From contig JBGAKG010000009.1 in NCBI GenBank assembly GCA_044224495.1, positions 241,387 to 305,386 of the forward strand: a stretch of DNA of 64,000 nucleotides, in the 5' to 3' direction. The DNA is from JBGAKG01 sp044224495 (GTDB taxonomy: Bacteria > Myxococcota_A > Polyangia > Polyangiales > Polyangiaceae). Shown in pieces: positions 8,606 through 17,501 of the stretch (position 1 is the first letter of the stretch; each line of letters starts with the position of its first letter). The translations under genes and the position numbers were made by a program. Under the pieces are notes generated by a model. The model was not told where the DNA came from and did not search any database. It saw nothing but the letters and a program-made list of their open reading frames with translations.

Positions 8606-9087
8606 GAGCGCTCGTGGTGGCGAGCGCCCTGCTCGTCGCGGCGGGTTGCTCGCGCATGCAGGAAGCCGAGGTGCAGGCGAAGGCCGCGCGCGTCTCCGCC
8701 GATCACCTCGCCGAGGTGCGCGCGCTCGCGCTCGTCGTCGAGCCGACCTGCGGCACCATCTCGGGCTCGTCGCCTGCGGCAGGCACGCCGACGGACAAGA
8801 ACCCCGAGGTGCTCGAGGTGACGGTCCACTGCACGATGAGCGGGGTCACGATCAACGGCGCGCCCATGCGCATCGACTCGCCCCCACTGCGGCGCGCGAA
8901 AGCGCCCCCCGCGGGGGGACAGACCTGGGAAATCGGAGTCGGAAAGAGCGCCGGCATCGTGGGAACGGGAACCACGCTCGAGGAGTACGCGCGGTTCCCG
9001 TCGGCGCTTGCCGCCGACGCCACCGATCTGTGCATCAAGCACAAGACGAACAGCTTCGAGATGTGCGTCGCCTACAAGAACCACTGA
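8602..9087 (+). CDS. Small putative lipoprotein
   Basis: The 161-residue protein has a short signal (ALLVAAGC, Cys16) and a mature part with several Cys residues (TCG, VHC, DLCIK, EMC) that could form disulfides in the periplasm. No family is recognised. Its start overlaps the cupin lipoprotein stop (ATGA at 8602-8605), pointing to translational coupling and a shared function. A 122-bp non-coding gap follows before the subtilase. Confidence 0.75.
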   Translation: MRALVVASALLVAAGCSRMQEAEVQAKAARVSADHLAEVRALALVVEPTCGTISGSSPAAGTPTDKNPEVLEVTVHCTMSGVTINGAPMRIDSPPLRRAKAPPAGGQTWEIGVGKSAGIVGTGTTLEEYARFPSALAADATDLCIKHKTNSFEMCVAYKNH

Positions 9088-9209
9088 GGGCGCCCGCTCC
9101 AGTGCTCCCAGGTAGGAGGAAAAACTACACCCACTGTTAAATTGCCGGGAATCCCTTGCGCGGGTGTTCCGTAGGTCCATCTTGGAAGCTGGTCCGTCCA
9201 AGGAGAGCC

Positions 9210-11000
9210 ATGCGTCTTTCGCGTCTCGCCCCGCTCGCCGCCGTAACTCTCGTCGCCGTCGCCGCTTTTGCGGCCCCCACCCACGCGCAGGTTCCCACGC
9301 CGGCCACCACCGACCCCGGAAGCGCCGGCTCGGAGTGGGACGGCTTCATCCCGGAGTACGGGGTCAGCCAAGACGTCGCGCCCGAGATTGGGGACGTCAT
9401 CGACGGCACGATCGCCATCGACCTGAAGGACGACGCGGACGAGTCCGACATCGCGGACATCGGCGCCAAGATTCACCACGCCCTTCGCGCCGCCAGCGAC
9501 GAGTCGAAGGAAGACAAGATCGAGCTCGCGGACGTGGACCCGTCCGAGGAGAGCTCGCTCCTCGAGATGCTCCGTGCGGACTCGCGCGTCGAGAACGCCG
9601 AGGCCATCTCGGTCTTCCGCGCCACCTTCGTCCCCGACGATCCGCTCTACGCCTCGAAGCAGTGGCACCTCAAGCAGGTGAAGGCCGAGAGCGCGTGGGA
9701 GTACGGCTGCGGTCGCGGCGTCACGGTCGCCGTCATCGACACCGGCGTCGCGTGCTTCGACAAGGGCCCGTTCTCGCGGGGGACCGACCTCGGCGGCACG
9801 CGCTGCGAGGGCGGCTGGAACTTCATCGACAACAACGCCGAGGCGGTCGACGACCAGGGCCACGGCACGCACGTCGCGGGCACCATCGCGCAGACCACCA
9901 ACAACGGGAAGGGCACCGCCGGCCTCGCGTACTGCGCGACGCTCATGCCGGTGAAGGTCCTCAACGCGCGCGGTTGGGGCACGAACGTCGGCGTCGCGCA
10001 GGGCATCCGCTACGCGGCGGACCACGGCGCGCAGGTCATCAACATGTCCCTCGGCGGGCCGATCAAGAGCAAGATCCTCGAGGACGCGGTGAAGCACGCG
10101 CGCTCGAAGGGCGTCGTGATCGTGGCCGCCGCCGGCAACAGCGGGCGCGCGGTGGGTTACCCCGCGGCGTATCCCGAGGTCATCGCCGTCAGCGCGACCG
10201 ACTCGAACGACAACATCGCGTGGTTCAGCTCGCGCGGCCCCGAGGTCGCGATCGGCGCCCCCGGCGTCTCCGTCACGCAGCAGACGATCTGCAACGGCGG
10301 CAAGAACAAGTGCGAGATCTTCGGCACCTTCAACGGCACCAGCATGGCGTCGCCGCACGTCGCGGGCGCCGCGGCGATGGTCGTCAGCATGGGCATCACC
10401 GATCCGGATGCGGTGAAGGCCACCCTCCAGGCGTCGGCCAAGCCGAAGGACGATCCCAAGCTCTTCGGTGCGGGCATCCTCGACGCGAGCGCCGCCTCCA
10501 TGCGCGTCTGGTGGTTCCACCTCGGGCTCCGCATGCTCGCGCTGCTCGGCATCGCGATCGCGGTGAGCCGGTCGATCTCGAAGAAGGGCTCGAAGACCCG
10601 CACCTCGCCGTTCACCTGGGCGAGCGCCGCCTTCGGCGCGGTGGGCCTCGCGCCGTTCCTCCCGCTCACCGGCCTCGTCTCGCGCGTGAACAGCATCGGG
10701 CTCGATCTCCTGATGCGCCCGCTCGGCGAGTGGGACCTCGTGTTCTCGGCGGGCCTCCACAAGTACCTGCCGCTCGCGAGCGCGCTCCCGGCTCTGGCCG
10801 GCCTCCTGCTGTTCTATGGAACGAAGCGCATGCGCGCAGGCCTCGGCGGCTTCGCCCTCGGCTCGGCCGCGCTCCTGACCCAGATGGCGATCACGGCGGA
10901 CACCACCTTCTTCCTGGGCTCGTTCGGGCTCCGCATCTTCGCGGTGGCGAACGCCCTGGTCTGCGCCTGGATCGCGCGGACGGCGCTGGACGAGAAGTGA
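9210..11000 (+). CDS. Secreted subtilisin-like protease (S8) with C-terminal membrane domain
   Basis: Start ATG at 9210 has an AAGGAG box 3-4 bp upstream and opens a Sec signal peptide ending near THAQ (residue 27). An inhibitor-like propeptide spans about 60-140. The S8 catalytic domain has the full triad: Asp177 in AVIDTGV, His218 in GHGTHVAGT and Ser378 in NGTSMASPHVAG, with oxyanion Asn310 in AAAGNS. From about residue 432 the protein continues as a polytopic domain with perhaps five to six hydrophobic helices. This would anchor the protease domain on the outside of the inner membrane. A subtilase-membrane fusion of this kind is unusual. Total 596 residues. Confidence 0.9.
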   Translation: MRLSRLAPLAAVTLVAVAAFAAPTHAQVPTPATTDPGSAGSEWDGFIPEYGVSQDVAPEIGDVIDGTIAIDLKDDADESDIADIGAKIHHALRAASDESKEDKIELADVDPSEESSLLEMLRADSRVENAEAISVFRATFVPDDPLYASKQWHLKQVKAESAWEYGCGRGVTVAVIDTGVACFDKGPFSRGTDLGGTRCEGGWNFIDNNAEAVDDQGHGTHVAGTIAQTTNNGKGTAGLAYCATLMPVKVLNARGWGTNVGVAQGIRYAADHGAQVINMSLGGPIKSKILEDAVKHARSKGVVIVAAAGNSGRAVGYPAAYPEVIAVSATDSNDNIAWFSSRGPEVAIGAPGVSVTQQTICNGGKNKCEIFGTFNGTSMASPHVAGAAAMVVSMGITDPDAVKATLQASAKPKDDPKLFGAGILDASAASMRVWWFHLGLRMLALLGIAIAVSRSISKKGSKTRTSPFTWASAAFGAVGLAPFLPLTGLVSRVNSIGLDLLMRPLGEWDLVFSAGLHKYLPLASALPALAGLLLFYGTKRMRAGLGGFALGSAALLTQMAITADTTFFLGSFGLRIFAVANALVCAWIARTALDEK

Positions 11001-11008
11001 CGCCCCGA

Positions 11009-11037
11009 CTCGGCCGTACCCAAGTGGTACGGCCGAG
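11009..11037 (+). terminator. Perfect 12-bp stem-loop after the subtilase gene
   Basis: Arms CTCGGCCGTACC (11009-11020) and GGTACGGCCGAG (11026-11037) flank a 5-nt loop, 8 bp after the stop codon. There is no U-tract; pyrimidine-rich CTCCC repeats follow instead. It is a very stable hairpin and probably a terminator or mRNA-stabilising element. Confidence 0.6.
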
Positions 11038-11136
11038 CTCCCGCTCCACTCCCACTCCCGCTCCTTCTCCCTCTCCCCTCCCGTTCCGCGACGATGCCCT
11101 GCCGCCGTCACCGAAAGTGATAAGCTCCCGGATCAG

Positions 11137-12249
11137 ATGTCCCTCAAGGTCGACCAGGACCACTCCCGGTTCCGCCAGATCGTCCGCGGACGCATCCGGC
11201 AGAACCTCCGGAAGTACATCTCGCAAGGCGAGCTGATCGGCCGCAAAGGCCGCGACCTCGTCTCGATCCCGATCCCCCAGATCGACATCCCGCGCTTCCG
11301 CTTCGGCGACAAGCAGCAGGGCGGCGCGGGCCAGGGGGACGGCGACCCCGGCGATCCGATGGGCGGCGAGGAGAGCGAGCAGGGCGACGGCTCCGGCAAG
11401 GCCGGCGAAGGCGAGGGCGAGCACGTCCTCGAGGTCGACGTCACCCTCGACGAGCTCGCGGCCATCCTCGGCGAAGAGCTCGAGCTCCCCGACATCGAGA
11501 ACAAGGGAAAGTCGAAGCTCGTCGACGAGAAGGATCGCTACACCGGCATCCGCCGCGTCGGCCCCGAGTCGCTCCGTCACTTCCGGCGCACCTACCGCGA
11601 AGCGCTGAAGCGCCAGATCTCGATGGGCGGCTACCAGAAGGACCGCCCCGTCATCGTCCCCATCCCCGACGACAAGCGCTACCGCTCGTGGCGCACGGTC
11701 GCGGAGCCCGTCGCGAACGCGGTCATCATCTACATGATGGACGTGTCGGGCTCGATGGGGGACGAGCAGAAGGAGATCGTCCGAATCGAGTCCTTCTGGA
11801 TCGACACGTGGCTCCAGCGCCAATACAAGGGCCTCGAGAGCCGCTACATCATCCACGACGCCGTCGCGCGCGAGGTCGATCGCGACACCTTCTTCCACAC
11901 GCGCGAGAGCGGCGGCACGATGATCTCGAGCGCCTACAAGCTCTGCTCGCAGCTCATCGACGATCACTACCCGCCCGACGAGTGGAACATCTACCCGTTC
12001 CACTTCTCCGACGGCGACAACTGGTCGATGGACGACACGCTCGCGTGCGTCGAGCTCCTCAAGTCCAAGATCCTCCCGCGCGCGAACATGTTCGCGTACG
12101 GCCAGGTCGAGAGCCCCTACGGCTCGGGCCAGTTCATCAAGGATCTCCGCGACCACCTCGGCAAGGACGAGCGCGTCGTCACGAGCGAGATCCGCGACAA
12201 GGACGCCATCGTGCAGTCGATCAAAGATTTCTTGGGGAAGGGGAAATGA
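11137..12249 (+). CDS. YeaH/DUF444 family stress protein (UPF0229)
   Basis: The 370-residue protein has the DUF444 layout. The N-terminus (DHSRFRQIVRGRIRQNLRKYIS), a Gly/Asp/Glu-rich linker and RHFRRTYREALKRQI are followed by a VWA-like domain with the MIDAS-type MDVSGSMGDEQKE (about residue 205) and ESGGTMISSAY. In E. coli, YeaG (PrkA kinase), YeaH and YcgB (SpoVR) form a nitrogen-stress and stationary-phase system. Here SpoVR follows about 0.6 kb downstream with one gene between, while PrkA is at 29 kb. Regulation probably tracks starvation or development in a myxobacterium. Confidence 0.93.
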   Translation: MSLKVDQDHSRFRQIVRGRIRQNLRKYISQGELIGRKGRDLVSIPIPQIDIPRFRFGDKQQGGAGQGDGDPGDPMGGEESEQGDGSGKAGEGEGEHVLEVDVTLDELAAILGEELELPDIENKGKSKLVDEKDRYTGIRRVGPESLRHFRRTYREALKRQISMGGYQKDRPVIVPIPDDKRYRSWRTVAEPVANAVIIYMMDVSGSMGDEQKEIVRIESFWIDTWLQRQYKGLESRYIIHDAVAREVDRDTFFHTRESGGTMISSAYKLCSQLIDDHYPPDEWNIYPFHFSDGDNWSMDDTLACVELLKSKILPRANMFAYGQVESPYGSGQFIKDLRDHLGKDERVVTSEIRDKDAIVQSIKDFLGKGK

Positions 12250-12261
12250 GCGGCGTCCGCC

Positions 12262-12834
12262 GTGCCGGCTGAAGCGAGTGGTCGCGCGCTGCTGGGGCTC
12301 CTCGGCTTCGCCAAGGACGAAGGCGGAGCCGCGGCGATCCCCGAGCTCCTCGCCGCGCTCCCGCCCGAGTCCTCTCGCGCGTTCGACACGCGCGTCCAAG
12401 CCATTCGCTTCTACCCGTACCCGGTCTACGTGGACCTGCTCCTCGCGCTCGAGCGCCGCTTCAAGAAGCCCGGCGAGCGCTTCTTCAAGCGCTTGGGGGA
12501 CACGGCGGGTCGGCGCGACCTCGGCACGATGTTCAAGATCTACGTCGCCCTCGCGAGCCCGGAGCGGCTCATCCGTTCGTGCACGCGGGTCTGGTCGAGC
12601 TACTACCGCGGCGCCGGCGAGATGACCGCCATCGCCTGGGAGCCGTTCGACACGCGTCTCCGAATCACGGGCTTCAAAGAGATGCACCCCGCCCACTGCG
12701 AGCTGATGGAGGGGTGGATGATCGCGACGATGGCCCAGATCGGGGTCCACGTGAGCTCCGACGGGCGCGAGGTGGCCTGTATGAGCCGCGGCGGCCCCCA
12801 CCACGAGTTCGCGTGCACGTGGACGAAGAAGTGA
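12262..12834 (+). CDS. TIGR02265/DUF2378-like myxobacterial protein
   Basis: GTG at 12262 opens a 190-residue protein resembling the Myxococcus xanthus paralogous family TIGR02265. It shows the helical FYPYPVYVDLLLALERRFKKPGER region, a central TMFKIYVALASPERLIR and a C-terminal beta-rich half with FKEMHPAHCELMEGWM. That last part recalls 4-vinyl-reductase/heme-NO-binding-like folds, where a His and Cys could bind a ligand. The biochemical role is unknown. Its position between yeaH and spoVR, with gaps of 12 and 25 bp, says it belongs to the same transcript. Confidence 0.8.
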   Translation: MPAEASGRALLGLLGFAKDEGGAAAIPELLAALPPESSRAFDTRVQAIRFYPYPVYVDLLLALERRFKKPGERFFKRLGDTAGRRDLGTMFKIYVALASPERLIRSCTRVWSSYYRGAGEMTAIAWEPFDTRLRITGFKEMHPAHCELMEGWMIATMAQIGVHVSSDGREVACMSRGGPHHEFACTWTKK

Positions 12835-12859
12835 GGAATCGAGCTATGCTCATCCATCG

Positions 12860-14422
12860 ATGAGCGAGTTCGCGCTGAAGACGTCGCTGCCGCCGTACCT
12901 CCGCTCCGAACAGGAGCGCATCCAGAAGATCGCGGCCGAGTACGGGCTCGACTTCTTCCCGATCGTCTTCGAGATCCTCACCTACGACCAGATGAACGAG
13001 ATCGCCGCCTACGGCGGCTTCCCGAACCGCTACCCGCACTGGCGCTTCGGGATGGAGTACGAGCGGCTCGCCAAGAGCTACGAGTACGGCCTCTCCAAGA
13101 TCTACGAGATGGTCATCAACAACAACCCGTCCTACGCGTACCTGCTCGAGGGCAACTCGCTGACGGATCAGAAGCTCGTCATGGCGCACGTGTGCGGCCA
13201 CGTCGACTTCTTCAAGAACAACTTCACGTTCCGTTCGACCGACCTCGACACGGGCGGCACCACCACGAACCCGGCGGTTCGCCCCTCCAACTACGATCCC
13301 AATCGCCGCTGGATCGACAAGATGGCGAACCACGGCTCGCGCATCCGTCGTCACGTCGCGCGCTGGGGGATCAACAAAATCGAAGAGTTCGTCGACCATT
13401 GTCTCTCGCTCGAGAACCTCATCGACCCGCACGCCGCCTTCAGCGGCCAGCGCAAGCCGCCCGTCGCGGACGAGGACGAAAAGGCGACCGAGATCCCGCG
13501 CCTCCGCTCGAAGGACTACATGGAGTCCTTCATCAACCCGGCCGAGTACCTCGAAGAGCAGCGCCAGAAGATCGAGGCCGAGAAGGAGCGCCAGAAGCGC
13601 TTCCCGGAGCGCCCGGAGCGGGACATCCTGCGGTTCCTCCTGGACCACGCGCCGCTCGAGCGCTGGGAGCGCGACGTGCTCGAGGTCATCCGCGAAGAGG
13701 CGCTCTACTTCGTTCCGCAGATGCAGACGAAGATCATGAACGAGGGCTGGGCCACGTACTGGCACTCGCGCCTCATGACCGAGCGCATCTTGGATGCGTC
13801 CGAGATCATCGACTACGCGGACAACGCGGCGGGCGTCTTGGCGACGTCGAAGGGTCAGCTCAACCCCTACAAGCTCGGCGTCGAGCTCTACCGCAACATC
13901 GAGGAGCGGTGGGACAAGGGGCAGTTCGGCAAAGAGTGGGAAGAGTGCGACGACCTCGACGCGAAGAAGAACTGGAACCTTCGCCTCGGGCTCGGGCGGA
14001 AGAAGGTCTTCGAGGTGCGTTCGCTCTACAACGACGTCACCTTCATCGACGAGTTCCTCACGCCCGACTTCGCGCGCGAGCAGAAGCTCTTCTCGTTCGA
14101 GTGGTCGAGCCGCAACGAGCGCTACGAGATCGAGTCGCGCGAGTTCAAGCAGGTGAAGAACAAGCTGCTCTCGGCGCTGACGAACGCGGGCAACCCGATC
14201 ATCGTCGCGCAGGACGGCAACTGGGAGAACCGGGGCGAGCTCCTGCTCCACCACGAGCACCAGGGTGTCGACCTCCGCGGCGACTACGCGCGGGAGGTGC
14301 TGAAGTCGCTCTTCCGCGTTTGGAAGCGCCCGGTCGGCATCGAGACCATCGTGGAGGGGAAACCGACGCTCCTCCGCTACGACGGCCGCGAGCACTCCCA
14401 GAAGTCGACGAAGAAGGACTGA
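12860..14422 (+). CDS. SpoVR family protein (YcgB-like)
   Basis: The 520-residue protein has about the normal length for SpoVR/YcgB. Recognisable blocks are the FPIVFEILTYDQMNEIAAYGGFP N-terminal region, YPHWRFGMEYERL, the MAHVCGHVDFFKNN motif, MNEGWATYWHSRLM, and NPYKLGVELYRNIEERWDKG. B. subtilis SpoVR is needed for spore cortex formation. In proteobacteria the protein works with PrkA and YeaH in starvation survival, by an unknown mechanism. It is the third gene of the yeaH-TIGR02265-spoVR group. The genes at 14433 and 14876 follow closely and may be co-transcribed. Confidence 0.94.
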   Translation: MSEFALKTSLPPYLRSEQERIQKIAAEYGLDFFPIVFEILTYDQMNEIAAYGGFPNRYPHWRFGMEYERLAKSYEYGLSKIYEMVINNNPSYAYLLEGNSLTDQKLVMAHVCGHVDFFKNNFTFRSTDLDTGGTTTNPAVRPSNYDPNRRWIDKMANHGSRIRRHVARWGINKIEEFVDHCLSLENLIDPHAAFSGQRKPPVADEDEKATEIPRLRSKDYMESFINPAEYLEEQRQKIEAEKERQKRFPERPERDILRFLLDHAPLERWERDVLEVIREEALYFVPQMQTKIMNEGWATYWHSRLMTERILDASEIIDYADNAAGVLATSKGQLNPYKLGVELYRNIEERWDKGQFGKEWEECDDLDAKKNWNLRLGLGRKKVFEVRSLYNDVTFIDEFLTPDFAREQKLFSFEWSSRNERYEIESREFKQVKNKLLSALTNAGNPIIVAQDGNWENRGELLLHHEHQGVDLRGDYAREVLKSLFRVWKRPVGIETIVEGKPTLLRYDGREHSQKSTKKD

Positions 14423-14432
14423 GCGGCCCGAG

Positions 14433-14876
14433 ATGGAGACGGAGACCAGCCTCGCGATGAGCTTCACCAAGGACCCAGCGCACTGGCTGAACCGCCTCGC
14501 CCCCGACGAGTGGATCTCGGCGGCGATGGGCGAGCTCCGCCGCGCCGAGAGCGCCTACGCCAAGAACGACGTGCGGGCCGGGGTCGCCTCCGTCAAGCGC
14601 GCGGCCGGGATGGCGCTCAACGGCGCGCTCATCCTCGAGCCGAACGAGGCGTGGGGCCGCAGCTACGTCGACCACCTCGCCGGCGCGGCCAAGGACGCGA
14701 GCGTCCCGGAGCAGGTCCGTGCAGGATGCAAGCTTCTCGTCGACTTGAAGATGCCTTCGAGCGACCTCCTCGGCCTCCGCTCCAAGGCGGGCGACGAGCG
14801 CGCGCTCGAAGCCGCGCGGGACGTGATCGCACACGCCTACTGGGTGACGACGCGCAAGCGCTCGGGGGCGAGCTGA
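14433..14876 (+). CDS. HEPN-like helical protein
   Basis: The gene encodes 147 residues, predicted all-helical. The central AYAKNDVRAGVASVKRAAGMALNGAL resembles the first helices of HEPN domains. The Rx4-6H ribonuclease motif is not present, so an RNase function is unlikely. The second half has conserved-looking hydrophobic periodicity and ends ARDVIAHAYWVTTRKR. It starts 10 bp after spoVR and its stop overlaps the start of the next gene by one base (TGATG), implying one operon. Specific role unknown. Confidence 0.75.
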   Translation: METETSLAMSFTKDPAHWLNRLAPDEWISAAMGELRRAESAYAKNDVRAGVASVKRAAGMALNGALILEPNEAWGRSYVDHLAGAAKDASVPEQVRAGCKLLVDLKMPSSDLLGLRSKAGDERALEAARDVIAHAYWVTTRKRSGAS

Positions 14877-16060
14877 TGCGGAACCTCGGCTGGCTCGCGC
14901 TCTCCGCGGCGCTCGTGCTCCCCGCTGCTTTCGCCTGCACGGGCGACCGCCCACCGGCGGTGCCCGAGCCCTCCGCCGACGCAGGTGCCGCCGAGGCTGC
15001 CGCGAGCACGGAGCCCCCGCCGGGGCCGACCACCACCGTCACGATGACCACGGCCGACGCCGGGGCCACGGCGCCGCCCGCCTCCGCGCCGCTGCCGCCG
15101 CCGAAGCCGGCGACCACGCCGCTCGCGAGCCCCGCGAACGACGCCGTCGACAAGGAGCTCACGCTCGGCGACGCCGCGTTCGAGGCCAACGATCTCCCGG
15201 GCGCGAAGAAGCACTACGACGCGGCGCGGAAGCTCGACGCGACCGGGAAGCGGCCGGGCCCGCTCGTGGGGCTCGCGCGCTTGCGCGTGGCGCTGACGAA
15301 CATCGGCTACGACATCGGGGCGGGGAAGGGCAACGCCGAGGTGCTCGCCGGCGCGCGCGACCTCAAGGCCGCCGTCGCTCTCGACGACGCCTACGGTCCC
15401 GCGCACGCGGAGCTCGGGCGCACGCTCCTGCTCCTGGGCGATGGCGACGCCGCGCTCGCGGAGCTGCGCAAGGCGGCCGCTCTCCTCTCGAACGACGCGG
15501 AGGTGCAGAGCTCGCTCGGCGGCGCCCTGCTCGCGTCGGGCAAGAAGGACGAGGCGCTCGCGCCGCTCATGCGCGCGGCTCAGCTCGACAGCGGGCGCGC
15601 CGAACGCCACGGCAACCTCGGCACCGTCATGCTCCTCCTCGGCCGCGTGGGGGACGCGGTGAAGGAGTTCGAGCTCCAGGCGCGGCTGGCCGACACCGAC
15701 GCGCGCGCGCACGCCGATCTCGGCGCGGCGCTCCTGTTCGTCCCCGACATCCCGCGCGCGACGCGCGAGCTCGAGCGCGCGGTCCAGCTCGATCCGAGCC
15801 GCGCCTCGTACCACACGTCACTCGGCACCGCGTACAAGCAGGGCGGGCGCAGCGCGGACGCGCTGCGCGAGTACAAGGAAGCGCTCAAGCGCGACGACAA
15901 GTTCGTGAGCGCGCTCATCGGCGTCGCCACCGTGCTGGCGCTCGACCCGCGCACGCGCCCCGACGCGCGCGCCGCCCTCATGAAGGCGAAGGGCATCGAC
16001 CCGACCGATCCCCGGATCGAAGCAAACCTCAAAGAGCTCGACGAGCTCGAGAAGCACTGA
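14876..16060 (+). CDS. TPR-repeat lipoprotein
   Basis: ATG at 14876 opens a 394-residue lipoprotein (VLPAAFAC, Cys21). A linker of about 70 residues rich in Ala, Pro and Thr follows, then seven or more TPR units. These include AHAELGRTLLLLGDGDAALAE, AEVQSSLGGALLASGKKDEALAP, RHGNLGTVMLLLGRVGDAVKE and SYHTSLGTAYKQGGRSADALRE. It is probably anchored to the outer membrane and scaffolds other proteins. It is coupled to the preceding gene through a TGATG overlap and ends the yeaH-spoVR transcript. Confidence 0.87.
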   Translation: MRNLGWLALSAALVLPAAFACTGDRPPAVPEPSADAGAAEAAASTEPPPGPTTTVTMTTADAGATAPPASAPLPPPKPATTPLASPANDAVDKELTLGDAAFEANDLPGAKKHYDAARKLDATGKRPGPLVGLARLRVALTNIGYDIGAGKGNAEVLAGARDLKAAVALDDAYGPAHAELGRTLLLLGDGDAALAELRKAAALLSNDAEVQSSLGGALLASGKKDEALAPLMRAAQLDSGRAERHGNLGTVMLLLGRVGDAVKEFELQARLADTDARAHADLGAALLFVPDIPRATRELERAVQLDPSRASYHTSLGTAYKQGGRSADALREYKEALKRDDKFVSALIGVATVLALDPRTRPDARAALMKAKGIDPTDPRIEANLKELDELEKH

Positions 16061-16131
16061 CCACAAAAAGCGTCGGGGGCGCGGCACACTCGGAGAAGGT
16101 GCGGCGAAGCGCCACGCAAGTCTCCGATCGA

Positions 16132-16347
16132 TCAGGCCGCGGGCGCGTTCTGACGGATGACGTTGACTGCCTGAAGACCCTTCGGGCCTTCCTTGATTTC
16201 GAACTCGACCACTTCGTCCTCGAAGAGACGACGGCGGCCTTCACCACTGATCTGCGAGTAGTGGACGAAAACGTCGGGGCCCTCGTCCTGCTTGATGAAC
16301 CCCCAGCCCTTCTCGTCGTTGAACCACTTCACCCTGCCCACTGCCAT
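16132..16347 (-). CDS. Cold-shock-domain protein
   Basis: The protein is 71 residues, one CSD. VGRVKWFNDEKGWGFIKQDEG holds RNP1 (KGWGFI, with Trp for the usual Phe/Tyr) and DVFVHYSQI holds RNP2. LFEDEVVEFEIKEGPKGLQAVNV completes the OB fold. CspA-type proteins bind single-stranded RNA/DNA and melt RNA structure. The 236 bp upstream (16348-16583) carries no gene. Csp genes usually have long regulatory 5' leaders and this gap is the right size for one, but I did not identify a specific cold-box. Several paralogues are expected in a genome of this type. Confidence 0.93.
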   Translation of the reverse strand: MAVGRVKWFNDEKGWGFIKQDEGPDVFVHYSQISGEGRRRLFEDEVVEFEIKEGPKGLQAVNVIRQNAPAA

Positions 16348-16583
16348 CGGAATGCCTCCACTTCAACTGCGGTTGCTACTTGGCGCGCGTACGTACGGAC
16401 CGCTCGTCCTTGCGCGCGGCGTGCCGCGCGCGGGTCCCACTACGTCCTCTGCGATCGACTACTTCGACAGCGGGGTATCGGACCGAGAGGCGGCACCATA
16501 GGAGATGCGATCGAAGTTGGTCAAGCGTTGCGTACCGCCGTGTTTCGCCTAGGGAATTCGGCGCGAGCTCGACCGCCGCTCGG

Positions 16584-17498
16584 TCACGCCGAGGGGATCG
16601 GTGCGACGCGGAACGCCCCAGACGCCTCGTCGAACACGTGGGCCTCGATCTTCGTGATGCGACCGGTCGTGTCGTCGAGCTCGTAGAGGTTGAAGCCGCT
16701 CATGCGGTGAGGCTCGTCGTGGTGGAGCGAGGCGGACGTCGCGCCCACCGCCGCGAGCTCGCCCGCGTCCGTCTGCCAGCGGCGTTGGATCCGCCGGTGG
16801 AGGTGGCCGTGGAGCACGAGACCCTGCGTGAGGGGAGCGAGCACGCGCCCGAGCGCGTCCGCATCGACGAGCCCTTCGACCAGCGTCTTCAGCCGTGACG
16901 GCGGGTTGTGGAGCGGGTGATGGAGAAGCACGATCGGCGTGCGTGAGCGGACCTCCGGGTGCTCGAGGATCCGCGCGAGCGCGTCGAGCTGGCGCTGCCC
17001 GATCGCGCCCGAGGCGACGAACGGCGGGCGCGGGACGGCGCTCGAGAGCCCGATGATCGCCGCGCGCCCGCGGAGGCGGACGAAGGGGAAGTGACCGCTC
17101 CCGATGTCGACCGCGAGATCCAGATCGCACTTCACGTACGACGCGAAGAACTCGGTGAAGCGCCGGCGCCGGAGCGCCCCGCGCGTGTAGAAGTCGTGGT
17201 TGCCCGGCACGATGCTGACGTCGCGCGGAGAGAGCCCGAGCTCGACTTCGAGCAGCGTGCGCGCGGCGAGGAACTCGGGCTCGAGCGCGAGGTTCGTGAT
17301 GTCGCCCGTGATGGCGACGTGGTCGACCTTGACCCGCGCGACCTCCTGCGCGACTGCGCGAACGTAGCGCGAGTGGTGCGCGTGGTTGCGCTTCAGGCGC
17401 AGGTTCGCCCAGCCCGAGAGGCGCTTGTTGAGGAAGCGGCGCGGGCCGACACCTTCGAGGTCGAGGACGTGGAGATCGGAGAAGTGTGCAATGTGCAT
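16584..17498 (-). CDS. Calcineurin-like metallophosphoesterase
   Basis: This 304-residue cytoplasmic protein has the five phosphoesterase blocks in order. These are DLH in IAHFSDLHVLDL (about residue 8), GD in VDHVAITGDITN, GNHD in VSIVPGNHDFY, the LHHPLHNPP histidine and GHLH in LVLHGHLHRR. These bind two metal ions and cleave phosphomono- or phosphodiesters. Substrate unknown; cyclic nucleotides, nucleotides or lipids are all possible. It starts 3 bp after the formylglycine-generating-enzyme-like gene stops, so it is the last gene of the pdh transcript or of a two-gene unit. Confidence 0.92.
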   Translation of the reverse strand: MHIAHFSDLHVLDLEGVGPRRFLNKRLSGWANLRLKRNHAHHSRYVRAVAQEVARVKVDHVAITGDITNLALEPEFLAARTLLEVELGLSPRDVSIVPGNHDFYTRGALRRRRFTEFFASYVKCDLDLAVDIGSGHFPFVRLRGRAAIIGLSSAVPRPPFVASGAIGQRQLDALARILEHPEVRSRTPIVLLHHPLHNPPSRLKTLVEGLVDADALGRVLAPLTQGLVLHGHLHRRIQRRWQTDAGELAAVGATSASLHHDEPHRMSGFNLYELDDTTGRITKIEAHVFDEASGAFRVAPIPSA

Positions 17499-17501
17499 GG
17501 A

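Noticed and set aside
11038..11092. CTCCC/CTTCTC-rich tract as a gene or repeat array
   Set aside because: It is a short pyrimidine-rich low-complexity tract after a hairpin, without a defined repeat unit or reading frame.
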